DNA of 64,000 nucleotides from positions 434,001 to 498,000 of the forward strand of contig NZ_JAHHZQ010000004.1 in assembly GCF_022606355.1 (NCBI RefSeq), read 5' to 3'. This document shows positions 23,674 through 32,222 of this stretch, in pieces. Under the pieces are notes generated by a model. The model worked only from the letters and a program-made list of their open reading frames with translations, was not told the DNA's origin and made no database searches. This DNA comes from Leifsonia shinshuensis. GTDB taxonomy: Bacteria; Actinomycetota; Actinomycetes; Actinomycetales; Microbacteriaceae. Numbering within the stretch: position 1 is the first letter of the stretch; each line of letters opens with the position of its first letter. A program made the position numbers and the translations under genes.

Positions 23674-24579
23674 TTATCCCTTCACGCCGGTGAGTGTGAT
23701 GCCCTCCACGAAGACGCGTTGGGCGAAGAAGAAGATGATGACGACGGGGACGGTGACGAGCATCGTCATCGCCATGGTGAGTCCCCAGTCGGTGCCGTGG
23801 ACGCCGCGGAACGATGCCAGTCCGTAGGCCACCGGCCACGCTGCCGGGTTCTCCGAGGTGTACAGCAGGGGGCCGTAGTAGTCGTTCCACGAGTTGAAGA
23901 ACATGAAGATCGCCGTCGCCGCGATGCCGGGCTTCGCCATCGGGAGCACGACCCGCCAGAGCACGCCGAACTCGCCGTTCCCGTCGATCCGGGCAGCGTC
24001 CGAGTACTCCGTCGGGATGGTGAGGAAGAACTGGCGCAGCAGGAAGATCGAGAACGCGTCCCCGAGCAGGTTCGGCAGGATCAGCGGCCAGAGGGAGCCG
24101 GTGAGCCCGAGCTGCGACCACATCACGTAGATCGGGATGGCCGTCACCTGCGGCGGCAGCAGCATGGCCACGATGATCGCCGTGAACAGGATCCCGGAGC
24201 CGCGGAACCGGATCTTGGCCAGCGCGTACGCGGCGGGCACCGACGAGACCAGCATGAAGGCTGTGGCCAGGATCGCGTACATCGCCGAGTTGGCGAACCA
24301 CTGGGCGAGCGGGACGGTGGTGAAGACGGTGACGTAGTTCTGCCACACGAACGGCTGCGGCCAGAGGGAGGCCGTGAGTGTCTGCGAGCTCGACATCACC
24401 GAGGTCAGGAAGACGAATACGACGGGCGCGACGAACAGCACGGCCAGCACGATGAGCACGGCGTGCTCGGCGATCCAGCCGAGGACCGCCCTGGTGCGCA
24501 ACGAGCGGGGCGTGCGGATCTTGCGCTGCGGCGCCGCGGGGGAGGCCGGGGCTTTCGGGGTGAGGGTAGCGGAGGTCAT
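23674..24579 (-). CDS. Sugar ABC transporter permease, MalG type
   Basis: A 301-residue inner-membrane permease with six predicted helices and the conserved EAA loop seen as EYSDAARIDGNGEFGVLWRV. The N-terminus is a Pro/Ala-rich cytoplasmic tail. With the upstream MalF-type permease and the lipoprotein binding protein it forms a CUT1-type sugar importer. No ATPase is in the locus, so a shared MsiK-like ATPase encoded elsewhere is presumably used, as is usual in actinobacteria. The ATG overlaps the upstream permease stop, and the GH4 gene starts 3 bases after its own stop. Confidence 0.93.
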   Translation of the reverse strand: MTSATLTPKAPASPAAPQRKIRTPRSLRTRAVLGWIAEHAVLIVLAVLFVAPVVFVFLTSVMSSSQTLTASLWPQPFVWQNYVTVFTTVPLAQWFANSAMYAILATAFMLVSSVPAAYALAKIRFRGSGILFTAIIVAMLLPPQVTAIPIYVMWSQLGLTGSLWPLILPNLLGDAFSIFLLRQFFLTIPTEYSDAARIDGNGEFGVLWRVVLPMAKPGIAATAIFMFFNSWNDYYGPLLYTSENPAAWPVAYGLASFRGVHGTDWGLTMAMTMLVTVPVVIIFFFAQRVFVEGITLTGVKG

Positions 24580-25559
24580 TGCGCGCCTTCCGGGGTGAAC
24601 GCCTTGAACCGGCGCAGGAGCAGGAGCAGGATGATCGCGGCGACGACGAACAGGAGCACGGCCAGCGCCGAGGCGTAACCCAGCTGGTACGTCCCGAAGC
24701 CGCGCACGTACAGCCACTGCGTGTAGGTGAGCAGGGAGTTGTCGGGGTAGCCGAGGGTGCTGCCGATCCCCTCGCCGACCACGGCCTTGCCGCTGGCGAC
24801 CGAGGAGGCGACCGCGGCCTCCGTGAAATACTGGATGGCCGCGATGACACCGGTGACGGCCGCGAACAGCAGCACGGGCGCGATGCTCGGCAGGGTGACG
24901 TAGCGCACCTTCTGCACTCCGCTCGCCCCGTCGAGCGAGGCGGCTTCGTACTGCTCGCGCGGCACATCGAGCAGGGCCGCGAGGAAGATGATCATGATGT
25001 CGCCCATCACCCAGATGCCCAGCAGGACGAGTGACGGTTTCGACCAAGCCGGGTCGTTGAACCACAGCGGGCCCTTGATCCCGAACCAGGCGAGCACCTG
25101 GTTCACCGGACCGGTCCCCGGGTTGAAGAGGAACACGAACGCCACGACGCTCGCGACCGGCGGCACGAGGGCCGGCAGGTAGAAGATCGTCCGCCAGACC
25201 CCGGATGCGCGGCGCGCCCGGGCGAGGAGCCCGGCGACGATGAGCGCGAACCCGGTCTTCACCGGAACCCAGATCACGACGAACCAGAGCGTGTTGAGCG
25301 TCGCGGTCCAGACGTTCGGGTCCTGCGTGAAGAGGTACTCGTAGTTGCGGAGGCCGATCCACTGGGGTGGGGAGATCAGGTCGAATCGGGTGAAGGAGTA
25401 GTAGATGGAGGCGATGAGCGGGTAGACGAAGAAGATCGCCAACCCGAGCAGCGCGGGCGCGAGCAGCGCGAGCGTCACCAGGTTGCGGCGCCGGCGGCTC
25501 CGGGAGGACCGCGCGGGGCGGGCGGTCGCCCGCCCCGCGCTCTGGGCCGTCGTGGTCAC
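24576..25559 (-). CDS. Sugar ABC transporter permease, MalF type
   Basis: A 327-residue permease with an Arg-rich cytoplasmic N-terminus (residues 1-28), six predicted helices and an EAA loop (EQYEAASLDGASGVQKVRYV). GTG 25559 lies 4 bases after the binding protein stop. It pairs with the MalG-type permease downstream. Residues PQWIGLRNYEYLF and NVWTATLNTLWF are typical of the CUT1 family. Confidence 0.93.
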   Translation of the reverse strand: MTTTAQSAGRATARPARSSRSRRRRNLVTLALLAPALLGLAIFFVYPLIASIYYSFTRFDLISPPQWIGLRNYEYLFTQDPNVWTATLNTLWFVVIWVPVKTGFALIVAGLLARARRASGVWRTIFYLPALVPPVASVVAFVFLFNPGTGPVNQVLAWFGIKGPLWFNDPAWSKPSLVLLGIWVMGDIMIIFLAALLDVPREQYEAASLDGASGVQKVRYVTLPSIAPVLLFAAVTGVIAAIQYFTEAAVASSVASGKAVVGEGIGSTLGYPDNSLLTYTQWLYVRGFGTYQLGYASALAVLLFVVAAIILLLLLRRFKAFTPEGAQ

Positions 25560-25563
25560 GACC

Positions 25564-26895
25564 TCACGGGCCCTTCGAGAGGGCGAGGGCGTCGTTGATC
25601 TGCTTGTCGACCGACTTCAGGCCCGCGTCGATGTCGCCGCCCTGGCTCTGGTACTTGTTCCACCAGTCCTGGAAGGTGTTCTGGTAGCCGGCGCCGAGCG
25701 GGCTCGCCGGGGTGGTCATGACGTTCTTGTTCGACGCGATGTCGAGGAACGTCTTGAACTGCGGAGAGACCTCCAGGTCGGGGGAGGCGAGCGCGTCCTT
25801 CGTGGTCGGCACGTTCTTCAGGCCGTTGGCGAGCTTCACGACCGCCCCGGTGTCGGTGGTGAGGTACTTCAGCAGCGCCCAGGCGAGCTCCGGGTGCTGG
25901 GAGCCCTTGGAGATGCCGATGATGTTGCCGGTGATGTACCCGCCGCCGTACAGGTCGGTGTGGTCGTCTGCCGTCGGGAACGGCGCGGTGCCGTAGTCGA
26001 GGTCCTTGGCCTGGTCGCCGATGAAGGCGGTGCGGTACTCGCCGTCCATGTTCATCGCGACCTGGCCGGTCTGGAAGGCGTTGTCGGCCGAGAACTCCTG
26101 GCCGAGCCCCGAGGTGAAGGCGTTGAGCTTGTCCCAGCCGATCTTGTCGACGTAGGCCTTCTGCCACTCGATCAGCTCCTTCCAGCCGGGGGAGGAGGAG
26201 ATCGCGCTGGTGCCGTCGGCCTTCAGCCACTCGGCGCCGGCGGCCGGGCCGTAGTGGGCGGCCGAGTTCTCGTACCAGCCCATGGTCGGGTTGAAGCCGA
26301 GCGTCTTGATCGAGCCGTCGGGGTTGAACGTGGTGAGCTTGTCGGCCATCGACTCCAGCTCGCTCAGCGTCTTGGGCGGCTCGGTGAACCCGGCGGCCTG
26401 CAGCAGCTTCTTGTTGTAATAGAGGCCGTAGACGTCGGCGAGCATCGGCATCGCGCAGCGGTTGCCCTTGAACTCCGTGTAGGACTTCACGGTGTCGCTG
26501 AACTGGCTCATGTCGACCTTGTCGCGCGCGATCACCTTGTTGAGCGACCGGAACGCGCCGTTCGAGCAGAAGTTGCCGACGATGTCGGTCGAGTACGAGA
26601 GTCCGACGTCGACCTTGCTGCCGGTGGCGATCGCCTTCTGCAGCTTCTCGTCGTCCTGGCCGGAGTGCACGTCGACCTTGACCTTGGGGTACTTCTTCTC
26701 GAAGTCGTCGACGACCGACTGGACGACCTTGGCCTCCCGGTCGGAGAAGAAGTGCCAGAACGACACGGTCCCCGACAGGTCGGACGGCGTGCTGTCCTGG
26801 AACGACGTTCCGGAGGATCCTCCGGAGCAGCCGGCCAGGGTGAGTGCAGCGGCCGCGGCGACCGCGGCGGCTGCGATGAGGTGACGGTGTTTCAC
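25564..26895 (-). CDS. Sugar-binding lipoprotein of ABC importer
   Basis: A 443-residue extracellular solute-binding protein, family 1. The signal peptide ends in the lipobox LAGC with C23 as the lipidated residue, followed by a Gly/Ser linker. The mature part has TVSFWHFFSDREAKVVQSVV, PMLADVYGLYYNKKLL and AWALLKYLTT, typical of disaccharide or oligosaccharide binders. GTG 26895 has GAGGA about 8 bases upstream. The longer frame from 26964 would put charged residues before the signal peptide. It is the first structural gene of the importer operon, behind the ROK regulator gene. Confidence 0.93.
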   Translation of the reverse strand: MKHRHLIAAAAVAAAAALTLAGCSGGSSGTSFQDSTPSDLSGTVSFWHFFSDREAKVVQSVVDDFEKKYPKVKVDVHSGQDDEKLQKAIATGSKVDVGLSYSTDIVGNFCSNGAFRSLNKVIARDKVDMSQFSDTVKSYTEFKGNRCAMPMLADVYGLYYNKKLLQAAGFTEPPKTLSELESMADKLTTFNPDGSIKTLGFNPTMGWYENSAAHYGPAAGAEWLKADGTSAISSSPGWKELIEWQKAYVDKIGWDKLNAFTSGLGQEFSADNAFQTGQVAMNMDGEYRTAFIGDQAKDLDYGTAPFPTADDHTDLYGGGYITGNIIGISKGSQHPELAWALLKYLTTDTGAVVKLANGLKNVPTTKDALASPDLEVSPQFKTFLDIASNKNVMTTPASPLGAGYQNTFQDWWNKYQSQGGDIDAGLKSVDKQINDALALSKGP

Positions 26896-26964
26896 GGGTG
26901 GTTCCTCGCTGATCCTTCTCGTGATTTCAGGTGGACGGTGTGGTGCTGAGGTGTCGGCCGTCAC

Positions 26965-28128
26965 TCAGACGGCGATGCGCGACACTTCGTCGAAGAGCGC
27001 CTCGCGCACCTCGCCGAGGAGGTGCTCGCGTGCGCCGCGGAGGACGGGGTTGGTGGGGACGCCGGTGGCCACGACGGCGCGTTCGCCCCAGCCGGCGCGC
27101 AGCTCGGCCGTGACGAGCTCGGCGAGCCGGTCGCCGAAGGCGGCTCCGGTGGGGCCGCCGAGCACGACCAGCTCCGGGTCGAGGAGCGCCAGCACAGGCA
27201 CGACGCCGACCGCGACCCGCTGGGCGAGCTCGGTGACGAGCGTGTCGATCGCCGCGTCGTCGCCGCGCAGGTCTTCGGTCAGCCCGTGCGCGGCGGCCAG
27301 AGCGACGACGGCTGGCCCTCCGATGAGGTCCTGGAGGTCGGCGGCCTCCGGGTCGAGATCGGCGGCCGAGCGGGGGATCGGCAGGTAGCCGATCTCGCCG
27401 GCGCCGCCGGAGGCTCCGCGGTGCACCGAGCCGGCCTGGTCGACGGCGAGGCCGAGGCCGTCGCCCATCCAGAGCAGGGCGAAGCCGGCGATGTCGGCGC
27501 CGGCGCCCTCCGTGCGCTCGGCGACCGCGGCGAGGTTCACGTCGTTGTCGATGTGGACCGCGATGTCGAGGGCGTCTTCGAGCCTCTTCCGGATGCCGCG
27601 CTCGGTCCAGCCAGGGAGCGTCTCGATGTAGGTGAGCTCGTCGGTGCGCGGGTCGAGCGCGCCCTGCACGCCGACGCAGACCGCGCGGACGCGCTCGGCG
27701 CCGACGCCCGCGGCGGCGCACGCGGCCTCGATCGCGAGCCGGAGGTCGGCCTCGGGGGTGCGGGCGGGCCGGGGAGGCAGTGCGAGCGGGGTCACGGCGA
27801 TCGGATGCTCCGCTCCGCCGGCGTCGACGACTGTCGACCGCAGCGACACCGCGTCGATGTCGACGGCGACGCCCAGCATCCGATCGGTGCGCACCGCGTA
27901 GCCGGCGGCGTTCGGGCCGCGGCCGGCGGAGACCTCGCCGACGACGTGGATGAGACCGGCCGTCTCGAGCCGCGACACCATCTGCGCCGCGGTGGGCTTG
28001 GAGAGCCCGGAGAGCTCCCCGATGCGGGTGCGGGTGAGCACGCCGTGCTCGAGCAGCAGCGCGAGCGCCGTGCGGTCGTTGGTCTCGCGGAGCCACCCCG
28101 GGGTGCCCCGGACGGGTCGGTCGGCCAT
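26965..28128 (-). CDS. ROK-family transcriptional regulator
   Basis: A 387-residue repressor: an N-terminal winged HTH (LLLEHGVLTRTRIGELSGLS, then KPTAAQMVSRLE) followed by a ROK sugar-kinase-like domain with GVQGALDPRTDELTY, HIDNDVNLAAVAE and GGAGEIGYLPI. The usual CxCGxxGCxE zinc motif is absent and a different insert lies there, so it is a sensor, not a kinase. It likely represses the downstream importer operon when its sugar ligand is missing. ATG 28128 is chosen since GAGGGG lies 6 bases before it, and ATG 28134 has no spacing to that site. A palindromic operator candidate lies upstream at 28173-28193. Confidence 0.9.
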   Translation of the reverse strand: MADRPVRGTPGWLRETNDRTALALLLEHGVLTRTRIGELSGLSKPTAAQMVSRLETAGLIHVVGEVSAGRGPNAAGYAVRTDRMLGVAVDIDAVSLRSTVVDAGGAEHPIAVTPLALPPRPARTPEADLRLAIEAACAAAGVGAERVRAVCVGVQGALDPRTDELTYIETLPGWTERGIRKRLEDALDIAVHIDNDVNLAAVAERTEGAGADIAGFALLWMGDGLGLAVDQAGSVHRGASGGAGEIGYLPIPRSAADLDPEAADLQDLIGGPAVVALAAAHGLTEDLRGDDAAIDTLVTELAQRVAVGVVPVLALLDPELVVLGGPTGAAFGDRLAELVTAELRAGWGERAVVATGVPTNPVLRGAREHLLGEVREALFDEVSRIAV

Positions 28129-28172
28129 TCTCATCCCCTCGTCGGAACGATGTCGTGGGGCGAATGTATCAG

Positions 28173-28193
28173 GAAAGTTTCTTTATAGTAAAG
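28173..28193. promoter_or_regulatory. Candidate ROK operator
   Basis: An AT-rich island in GC-rich DNA holds two overlapping small palindromes, GAAAGTTTC (28173-28181) and CTTTATAGTAAAG (28181-28193). It lies 45 bases upstream of the ROK regulator start and is a plausible autoregulatory operator overlapping the promoter. Confidence 0.55.
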
Positions 28194-28235
28194 AGGCCGA
28201 CGAAAATGAGACCGGACCGTGACGCGGAGAGCCGC

Positions 28236-29231
28236 TCAGACCACCGTGCGGGCGTGGTCCACGAGGCGGTCGAACGCCGCGTCCAGGTCGGGGTCCACCT
28301 GCTGCCGGGACGCGTCGGCCAGATACCAGTCGACGATCTCGCCGGCCCCGTGGGCGAACGCCACGCGCGCCTCGTACTCCGGCACGAGCGCCTTGACCTT
28401 TGCGTTGTCGAAGTGCATCGAGTGCGCCTTGTCGCCCAGCAGGCCGGGGCCGAGGTCGGGGAGGGCGGCGGCGATGGTCTCGCTGGCGACGTGCACCAGC
28501 TCCGCCTCCACGCCCAGGGCCTCTGCGAGGTAGCAGTAGATCTGGTCCCAGGTCGGCGCTTCGTCCGAGGTGATGTGGAAGGAGTCGCCCACGGCCTCCG
28601 GCCGGCCGAGCAGCCCCACGAAGGCGACGGCGAAATCGGTGTTGTGGGTGATCGTCCAGCGGCTGGTGCCGTCGCCGTGCACCACGACCGGGGCGCCGCG
28701 GCGCATCCGCTCGAGATCGGTCCAGTGCCCGGTGGTCGGGATCATGGTGCGGTCGTAGGTGTGGGACGGGCGCACGATCGTGATGGGGAAGCCGCGGTCG
28801 CGGTAGGCCTCCACCAGGAGGTCCTCGCACGCGATCTTGTCGCGGGAGTACTGCCAGAACGGGTTGCGCAGCGGCGTCGACTCGATCACCGGCATCCGCG
28901 CGGGCGGCGTCTGATAGGCCGAGGCCGAGGAGATGAAGACGAACTGTCCGACCCGGCCCTCGAACAGGTCGAAGTCGGTGCGGATGTGCTCCGGTGTGAA
29001 CGCCAGGAACTCCGCTGCGACGTCGAAGCTGCGTTCGCCGAGCACCGCGTGCACGCTCTCGGGGTCGCGGATGTCCGCGTGCAGCACCTCCACACCGTCG
29101 GGGAGCGGGCGGAGGTCGCTGTTCCCCCGATTGACGACCGTGACCTCGTGGCCCTTCTCGAGGGCCCTGGCGACACACGCGGAGCTGATGACCCCCGTGC
29201 CGCCGATGAAGAGTGTCCGTGTCGCTGTCAT
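28236..29231 (-). CDS. NAD-dependent epimerase/reductase-like protein (extended SDR)
   Basis: A 331-residue extended SDR. The cofactor motif reads FIGGTGVISSACV, where the usual third glycine position is altered. Further segments are DVAAEFLAFTPEH, FISSASAYQ, YSRDKIACEDLL in place of the usual YxxxK (Y-S-R-D-K), IVRPSHTYDRTMIP and GDGTSRWTITHNTDFA. It resembles the NAD-binding proteins related to plant chloroplast RNA-binding CSP41 and some sugar epimerases. The substrate is unknown. ATG 29231 has GGAG 7 bases upstream. It ends 102 bases beyond the ROK operator side, so it may be read toward that region. Confidence 0.83.
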   Translation of the reverse strand: MTATRTLFIGGTGVISSACVARALEKGHEVTVVNRGNSDLRPLPDGVEVLHADIRDPESVHAVLGERSFDVAAEFLAFTPEHIRTDFDLFEGRVGQFVFISSASAYQTPPARMPVIESTPLRNPFWQYSRDKIACEDLLVEAYRDRGFPITIVRPSHTYDRTMIPTTGHWTDLERMRRGAPVVVHGDGTSRWTITHNTDFAVAFVGLLGRPEAVGDSFHITSDEAPTWDQIYCYLAEALGVEAELVHVASETIAAALPDLGPGLLGDKAHSMHFDNAKVKALVPEYEARVAFAHGAGEIVDWYLADASRQQVDPDLDAAFDRLVDHARTVV

Positions 29232-29309
29232 ACTCGCTCCTCGCGTCATCGCCGGCTCTCGCCGAAGCCCGAATTCCCCCTGGCCCCAGAAGACTCAGAC
29301 TAACGCGGT

Positions 29310-29343
29310 CGGGGCCGTGAGGTTAAGGTCCCGGACGGCCCCG
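29310..29343. terminator. GC hairpin in the 255-base gap before msrB
   Basis: Perfect 9-bp arms CGGGGCCGT and ACGGCCCCG enclose a 16-base loop. It sits in the divergent space between the SDR gene and msrB. I saw nothing else in 29232-29486 apart from the AGGAGG site of msrB. Confidence 0.45.
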
Positions 29344-29486
29344 CGTGCAGACCGCCATCGACCGCGCCCTGCGCGCCCTAACGGCCCTCAGTGAACTCAC
29401 AGCAACAGCGGGACCAACCCGAGCCTCCTTGCTGTTCTCCTTACTGACGGCGCCGCAGCCAGCGCTCGCCGCACACAGGAGGAAAC

Positions 29487-29945
29487 GTGACACAGGACTA
29501 TCGCAAGAGCCAGGACGCCGTCGCGCGGCTCACCCCCGCGCAGTACGCGGTCACCCAGGAGGCGGCCACCGAGCCCGCCTTCCGCAACGAGTTCTGGAAC
29601 AACCACGAGGCGGGGCTGTACGTCGACATCGTGTCGGGCGAGCCGCTCTTCGCCTCGGTGAACAAGTACGACAGCCGTTCCGGCTGGCCGAGCTTCACCG
29701 TGCCGGTCGACCCTGCGAACATCGTGGAGAAGACCGACCGCACCTACGGGATGGTGCGCACCGAGGTGCGCTCCGCCCACGGTGACAGCCACCTCGGCCA
29801 CCTGTTCGACGACGGGCCCGCCGAGGCCGGCGGCCTGCGCTACTGCATCAACTCCGCCGCACTCCGCTTCGTCCCGCTCGCCGAGCTGGAGGAGCAGGGC
29901 TACGGCGACTACATCCACCTTTTCGAGAACGAGGAGAAGCACTGA
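29487..29945 (+). CDS. msrB: Methionine-R-sulfoxide reductase
   Basis: A 152-residue MsrB that reduces methionine-R-sulfoxide in damaged proteins. Motifs are [26 protein letters not shown] and the catalytic C120 in [14 protein letters not shown]. The two CxxC zinc-binding pairs common in MsrB are absent, as in the zinc-free subgroup. The start GTG 29487 has AGGAGG just upstream. The stop overlaps the msrA start (TGATG), so both stereospecific reductases are made together. Confidence 0.95.
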   Translation: MTQDYRKSQDAVARLTPAQYAVTQEAATEPAFRNEFWNNHEAGLYVDIVSGEPLFASVNKYDSRSGWPSFTVPVDPANIVEKTDRTYGMVRTEVRSAHGDSHLGHLFDDGPAEAGGLRYCINSAALRFVPLAELEEQGYGDYIHLFENEEKH

Positions 29946-30457
29946 TGACGACCGAGAAGGCCATCCTGGCTGGAGGCTGTTTCTGGGGCATGCAGGACCT
30001 CATCCGCAAACGTCCCGGCGTGGTGAGCACCCGCGTCGGGTACTCCGGCGGCGACGTCCCGAACGCCACCTACCGCAACCACGGCACCCACGCCGAGGCG
30101 ATCGAGATCGAGTTCGACCCCGAGCGCATCAGCTACCGCGATCTGCTGGAGTTCTTCTTCCAGATCCACGACCCGTCGACGAAGAACCGTCAGGGCAACG
30201 ACGTGGGCACGAGCTACCGTTCGGCGATATTCTACGAGAACGACGAGCAGCGCCGCGTGGCGGAGGACACAATCGCCGACGTCGACGCGTCCGGTCTCTG
30301 GCCGGGCAAGGTCGTGACCGAGGTGACCGCGGCCGGTCCGTTCTGGGAGGCGGAGCCGGAGCACCAGGACTACCTGGAGCGCATCCCGTGGGGCTACACC
30401 TGCCACTTCGCGCGTCCCGACTGGAAGCTCCCGCGCCGTGAGGCGGCGGCGAGCTAG
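29945..30457 (+). CDS. msrA: Methionine-S-sulfoxide reductase
   Basis: A 170-residue MsrA acting on methionine-S-sulfoxide. The catalytic C12 lies in [12 protein letters not shown]. The motifs [31 protein letters not shown] and [13 protein letters not shown] are complete. It overlaps msrB by one base, which suggests translational coupling. The C-terminus ends in a short Arg/Ala tail without an obvious extra resolving cysteine pair. Confidence 0.96.
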   Translation: MTTEKAILAGGCFWGMQDLIRKRPGVVSTRVGYSGGDVPNATYRNHGTHAEAIEIEFDPERISYRDLLEFFFQIHDPSTKNRQGNDVGTSYRSAIFYENDEQRRVAEDTIADVDASGLWPGKVVTEVTAAGPFWEAEPEHQDYLERIPWGYTCHFARPDWKLPRREAAAS

Positions 30458-30602
30458 TCTCCCTTCCGATCGGAGGCCGTCCCTCTGATCGGGAGTCGGG
30501 TAAGCGTCCGGCGAATAATGAGGATTCCTCTTGCCAATTCTGGTGGGGTGGAGTAGACCGACCGTGTCACCCCACCTCACCAGAAACGATCAAGGGGGAT
30601 CC

Positions 30603-32222
30603 ATGCATCCGAACACGCCCACCGGCTCGACGCCCACCACTCCCACCAGTCCGCATCTGCACGGAGGTCAGGCGCCTCGCGGGTTGGAGAACACACCGGA
30701 ATCCGATTTCACCGGCGGTCGCTACGGGAGGATGTTCCGCGACCTCCCGACCTATGATCTCGCCGACGCGTCCCTGATCGCCCTCGCCGACGCGATGATC
30801 CAGCCCGCGGAGCCGGCAAAGGAGCTCGGTGCGGAGGACGAGGATGAGAACACGGCGACGCTAGACATGAGCGACGAGCTGCGCCTACCGGCCGGCTACA
30901 CCTATTTCGGCCAGTTCGTCGACCACGACATCACCTTCGACCCCGCCTCCAGCCTGACCAGGCAGAACGATCCGGATGCCCTCGTCGATTTCCGCACGCC
31001 CAAGTTCGACCTGGACTCCGTCTACGGGAGGGGGCCGTCCGATCAGCCCTACCTCTACGACAGTGACGGTCTGCACCTGTCGCTGGGGGATCGACAGTCT
31101 CCCGGATTCGGTGCCTTCGATCTGCAGCGTGTGGCGTCCGAGCGAGCGATCATCGGAGACCCGCGCAACGACGAGAACGTGATCGTCTCGCAGCTGCAGT
31201 CCGTCTTTCTGCGCTTTCACAACGCCGTCGTCGATTCAGTGAAGACGGACTTTCCTGCCTGGTCCGCTGCCGACCAGCTGAAGCACGCGCAACGCCTGGT
31301 TCGCTGGCACTATCAGTGGGTCGTCGTGCACGACTACCTGCCCCGCCTCGTAGGCAAGGACGTCGTGGACGACATCCTTCCGGAGGAGAGCTTCGTCTCG
31401 TCCGCGTCGACAGCGCTCACCGTCACCCGGCCGAAGCCGCGACTGGTGTTCTACAGGTTCCGTCGACAGCCGTTCATGCCGGTGGAGTTCAGCGTCGCCG
31501 CCTATCGGTTCGGTCACTCGATCGTCCGGCCGAGTTACTTCATCAACACGGTCGCACGGCCAGACCCGCTGCCTCCCGAGGGTGCACACCGCATTCCGAT
31601 CTTCACCCCGGATGCCGACAAGCCCAGAGGAGGCCTCAACGGCTTCAAGACGCTACCGCGCGAGTGGGGCGTCGATTGGAGATTCTTCCTCCCTCGGATC
31701 ACGAGTAGCGAGCAGCCCGTGCCCGGTACGCCGCAGCCGAGTTACAAGCTTGACGCGACGATCGCCACGCCGCTCAAAACCCTTCCCACCTCCGTTGCGG
31801 GAGCAGAGGTCATCTCGACCGCCGCCGGCCCCGAAATCGCACGCTCCCTAGCTATCCGCAACCTCCTGCGTGGCAAGCGCCTCGGTCTGCCTTCGGGCGA
31901 GGACGTGTCCCGCGCGATGGGGATCGAGCCTCTCACGCCGGACGAGGTCTTCACGAACGTCGATGTGACCGACGACGTGAAGAGCGATCTGAGGGGTCGC
32001 ACCCCGCTGTGGTTCTACATTCTCAAGGAATCGGAGGTGCGCTCTGAGTCGGCCGGACTCGGGCCTGTCGGAGGCCGTATCGTGGCGGAGGTCCTCATCG
32101 GACTACTCTCCGGCGATCATCTGAGCTATCTGTCGGTCCAGCCGAACTGGAGGCCGAATCTCGGTCCGACTGCCGGTGAGTTCACGCTCTCCGACATCGT
32201 GAATATCGCGTTCGCCGGCTAG
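30603..32222 (+). CDS. Animal-type haem peroxidase
   Basis: A 539-residue peroxidase of the peroxidase-cyclooxygenase superfamily. The distal haem site is FGQFVDHDITF (distal H108, with D107/D109 near the haem-linking position), and the proximal histidine is H305 in AAYRFGHSIVRPSY. There is no signal peptide. Bacterial members oxidise halides or small organics with hydrogen peroxide, and the substrate here is unknown. ATG 30603 has AAGGGGGAT upstream. The gene and its upstream 130 bases are less GC-rich and use rarer codons (CTA, AGA, AGT) more than neighbours do, which suggests acquisition by transfer. Its stop shares the bases CTAG with the convergent rlmC stop. Confidence 0.9.
   Translation: MHPNTPTGSTPTTPTSPHLHGGQAPRGLENTPESDFTGGRYGRMFRDLPTYDLADASLIALADAMIQPAEPAKELGAEDEDENTATLDMSDELRLPAGYTYFGQFVDHDITFDPASSLTRQNDPDALVDFRTPKFDLDSVYGRGPSDQPYLYDSDGLHLSLGDRQSPGFGAFDLQRVASERAIIGDPRNDENVIVSQLQSVFLRFHNAVVDSVKTDFPAWSAADQLKHAQRLVRWHYQWVVVHDYLPRLVGKDVVDDILPEESFVSSASTALTVTRPKPRLVFYRFRRQPFMPVEFSVAAYRFGHSIVRPSYFINTVARPDPLPPEGAHRIPIFTPDADKPRGGLNGFKTLPREWGVDWRFFLPRITSSEQPVPGTPQPSYKLDATIATPLKTLPTSVAGAEVISTAAGPEIARSLAIRNLLRGKRLGLPSGEDVSRAMGIEPLTPDEVFTNVDVTDDVKSDLRGRTPLWFYILKESEVRSESAGLGPVGGRIVAEVLIGLLSGDHLSYLSVQPNWRPNLGPTAGEFTLSDIVNIAFAG

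Noticed and set aside
22429-24678. 749-codon plus-strand ORF across the GH4 and permease genes
   Set aside because: It is antisense to genes with clear catalytic and membrane motifs and encodes low-complexity His/Arg/Asp-rich sequence.
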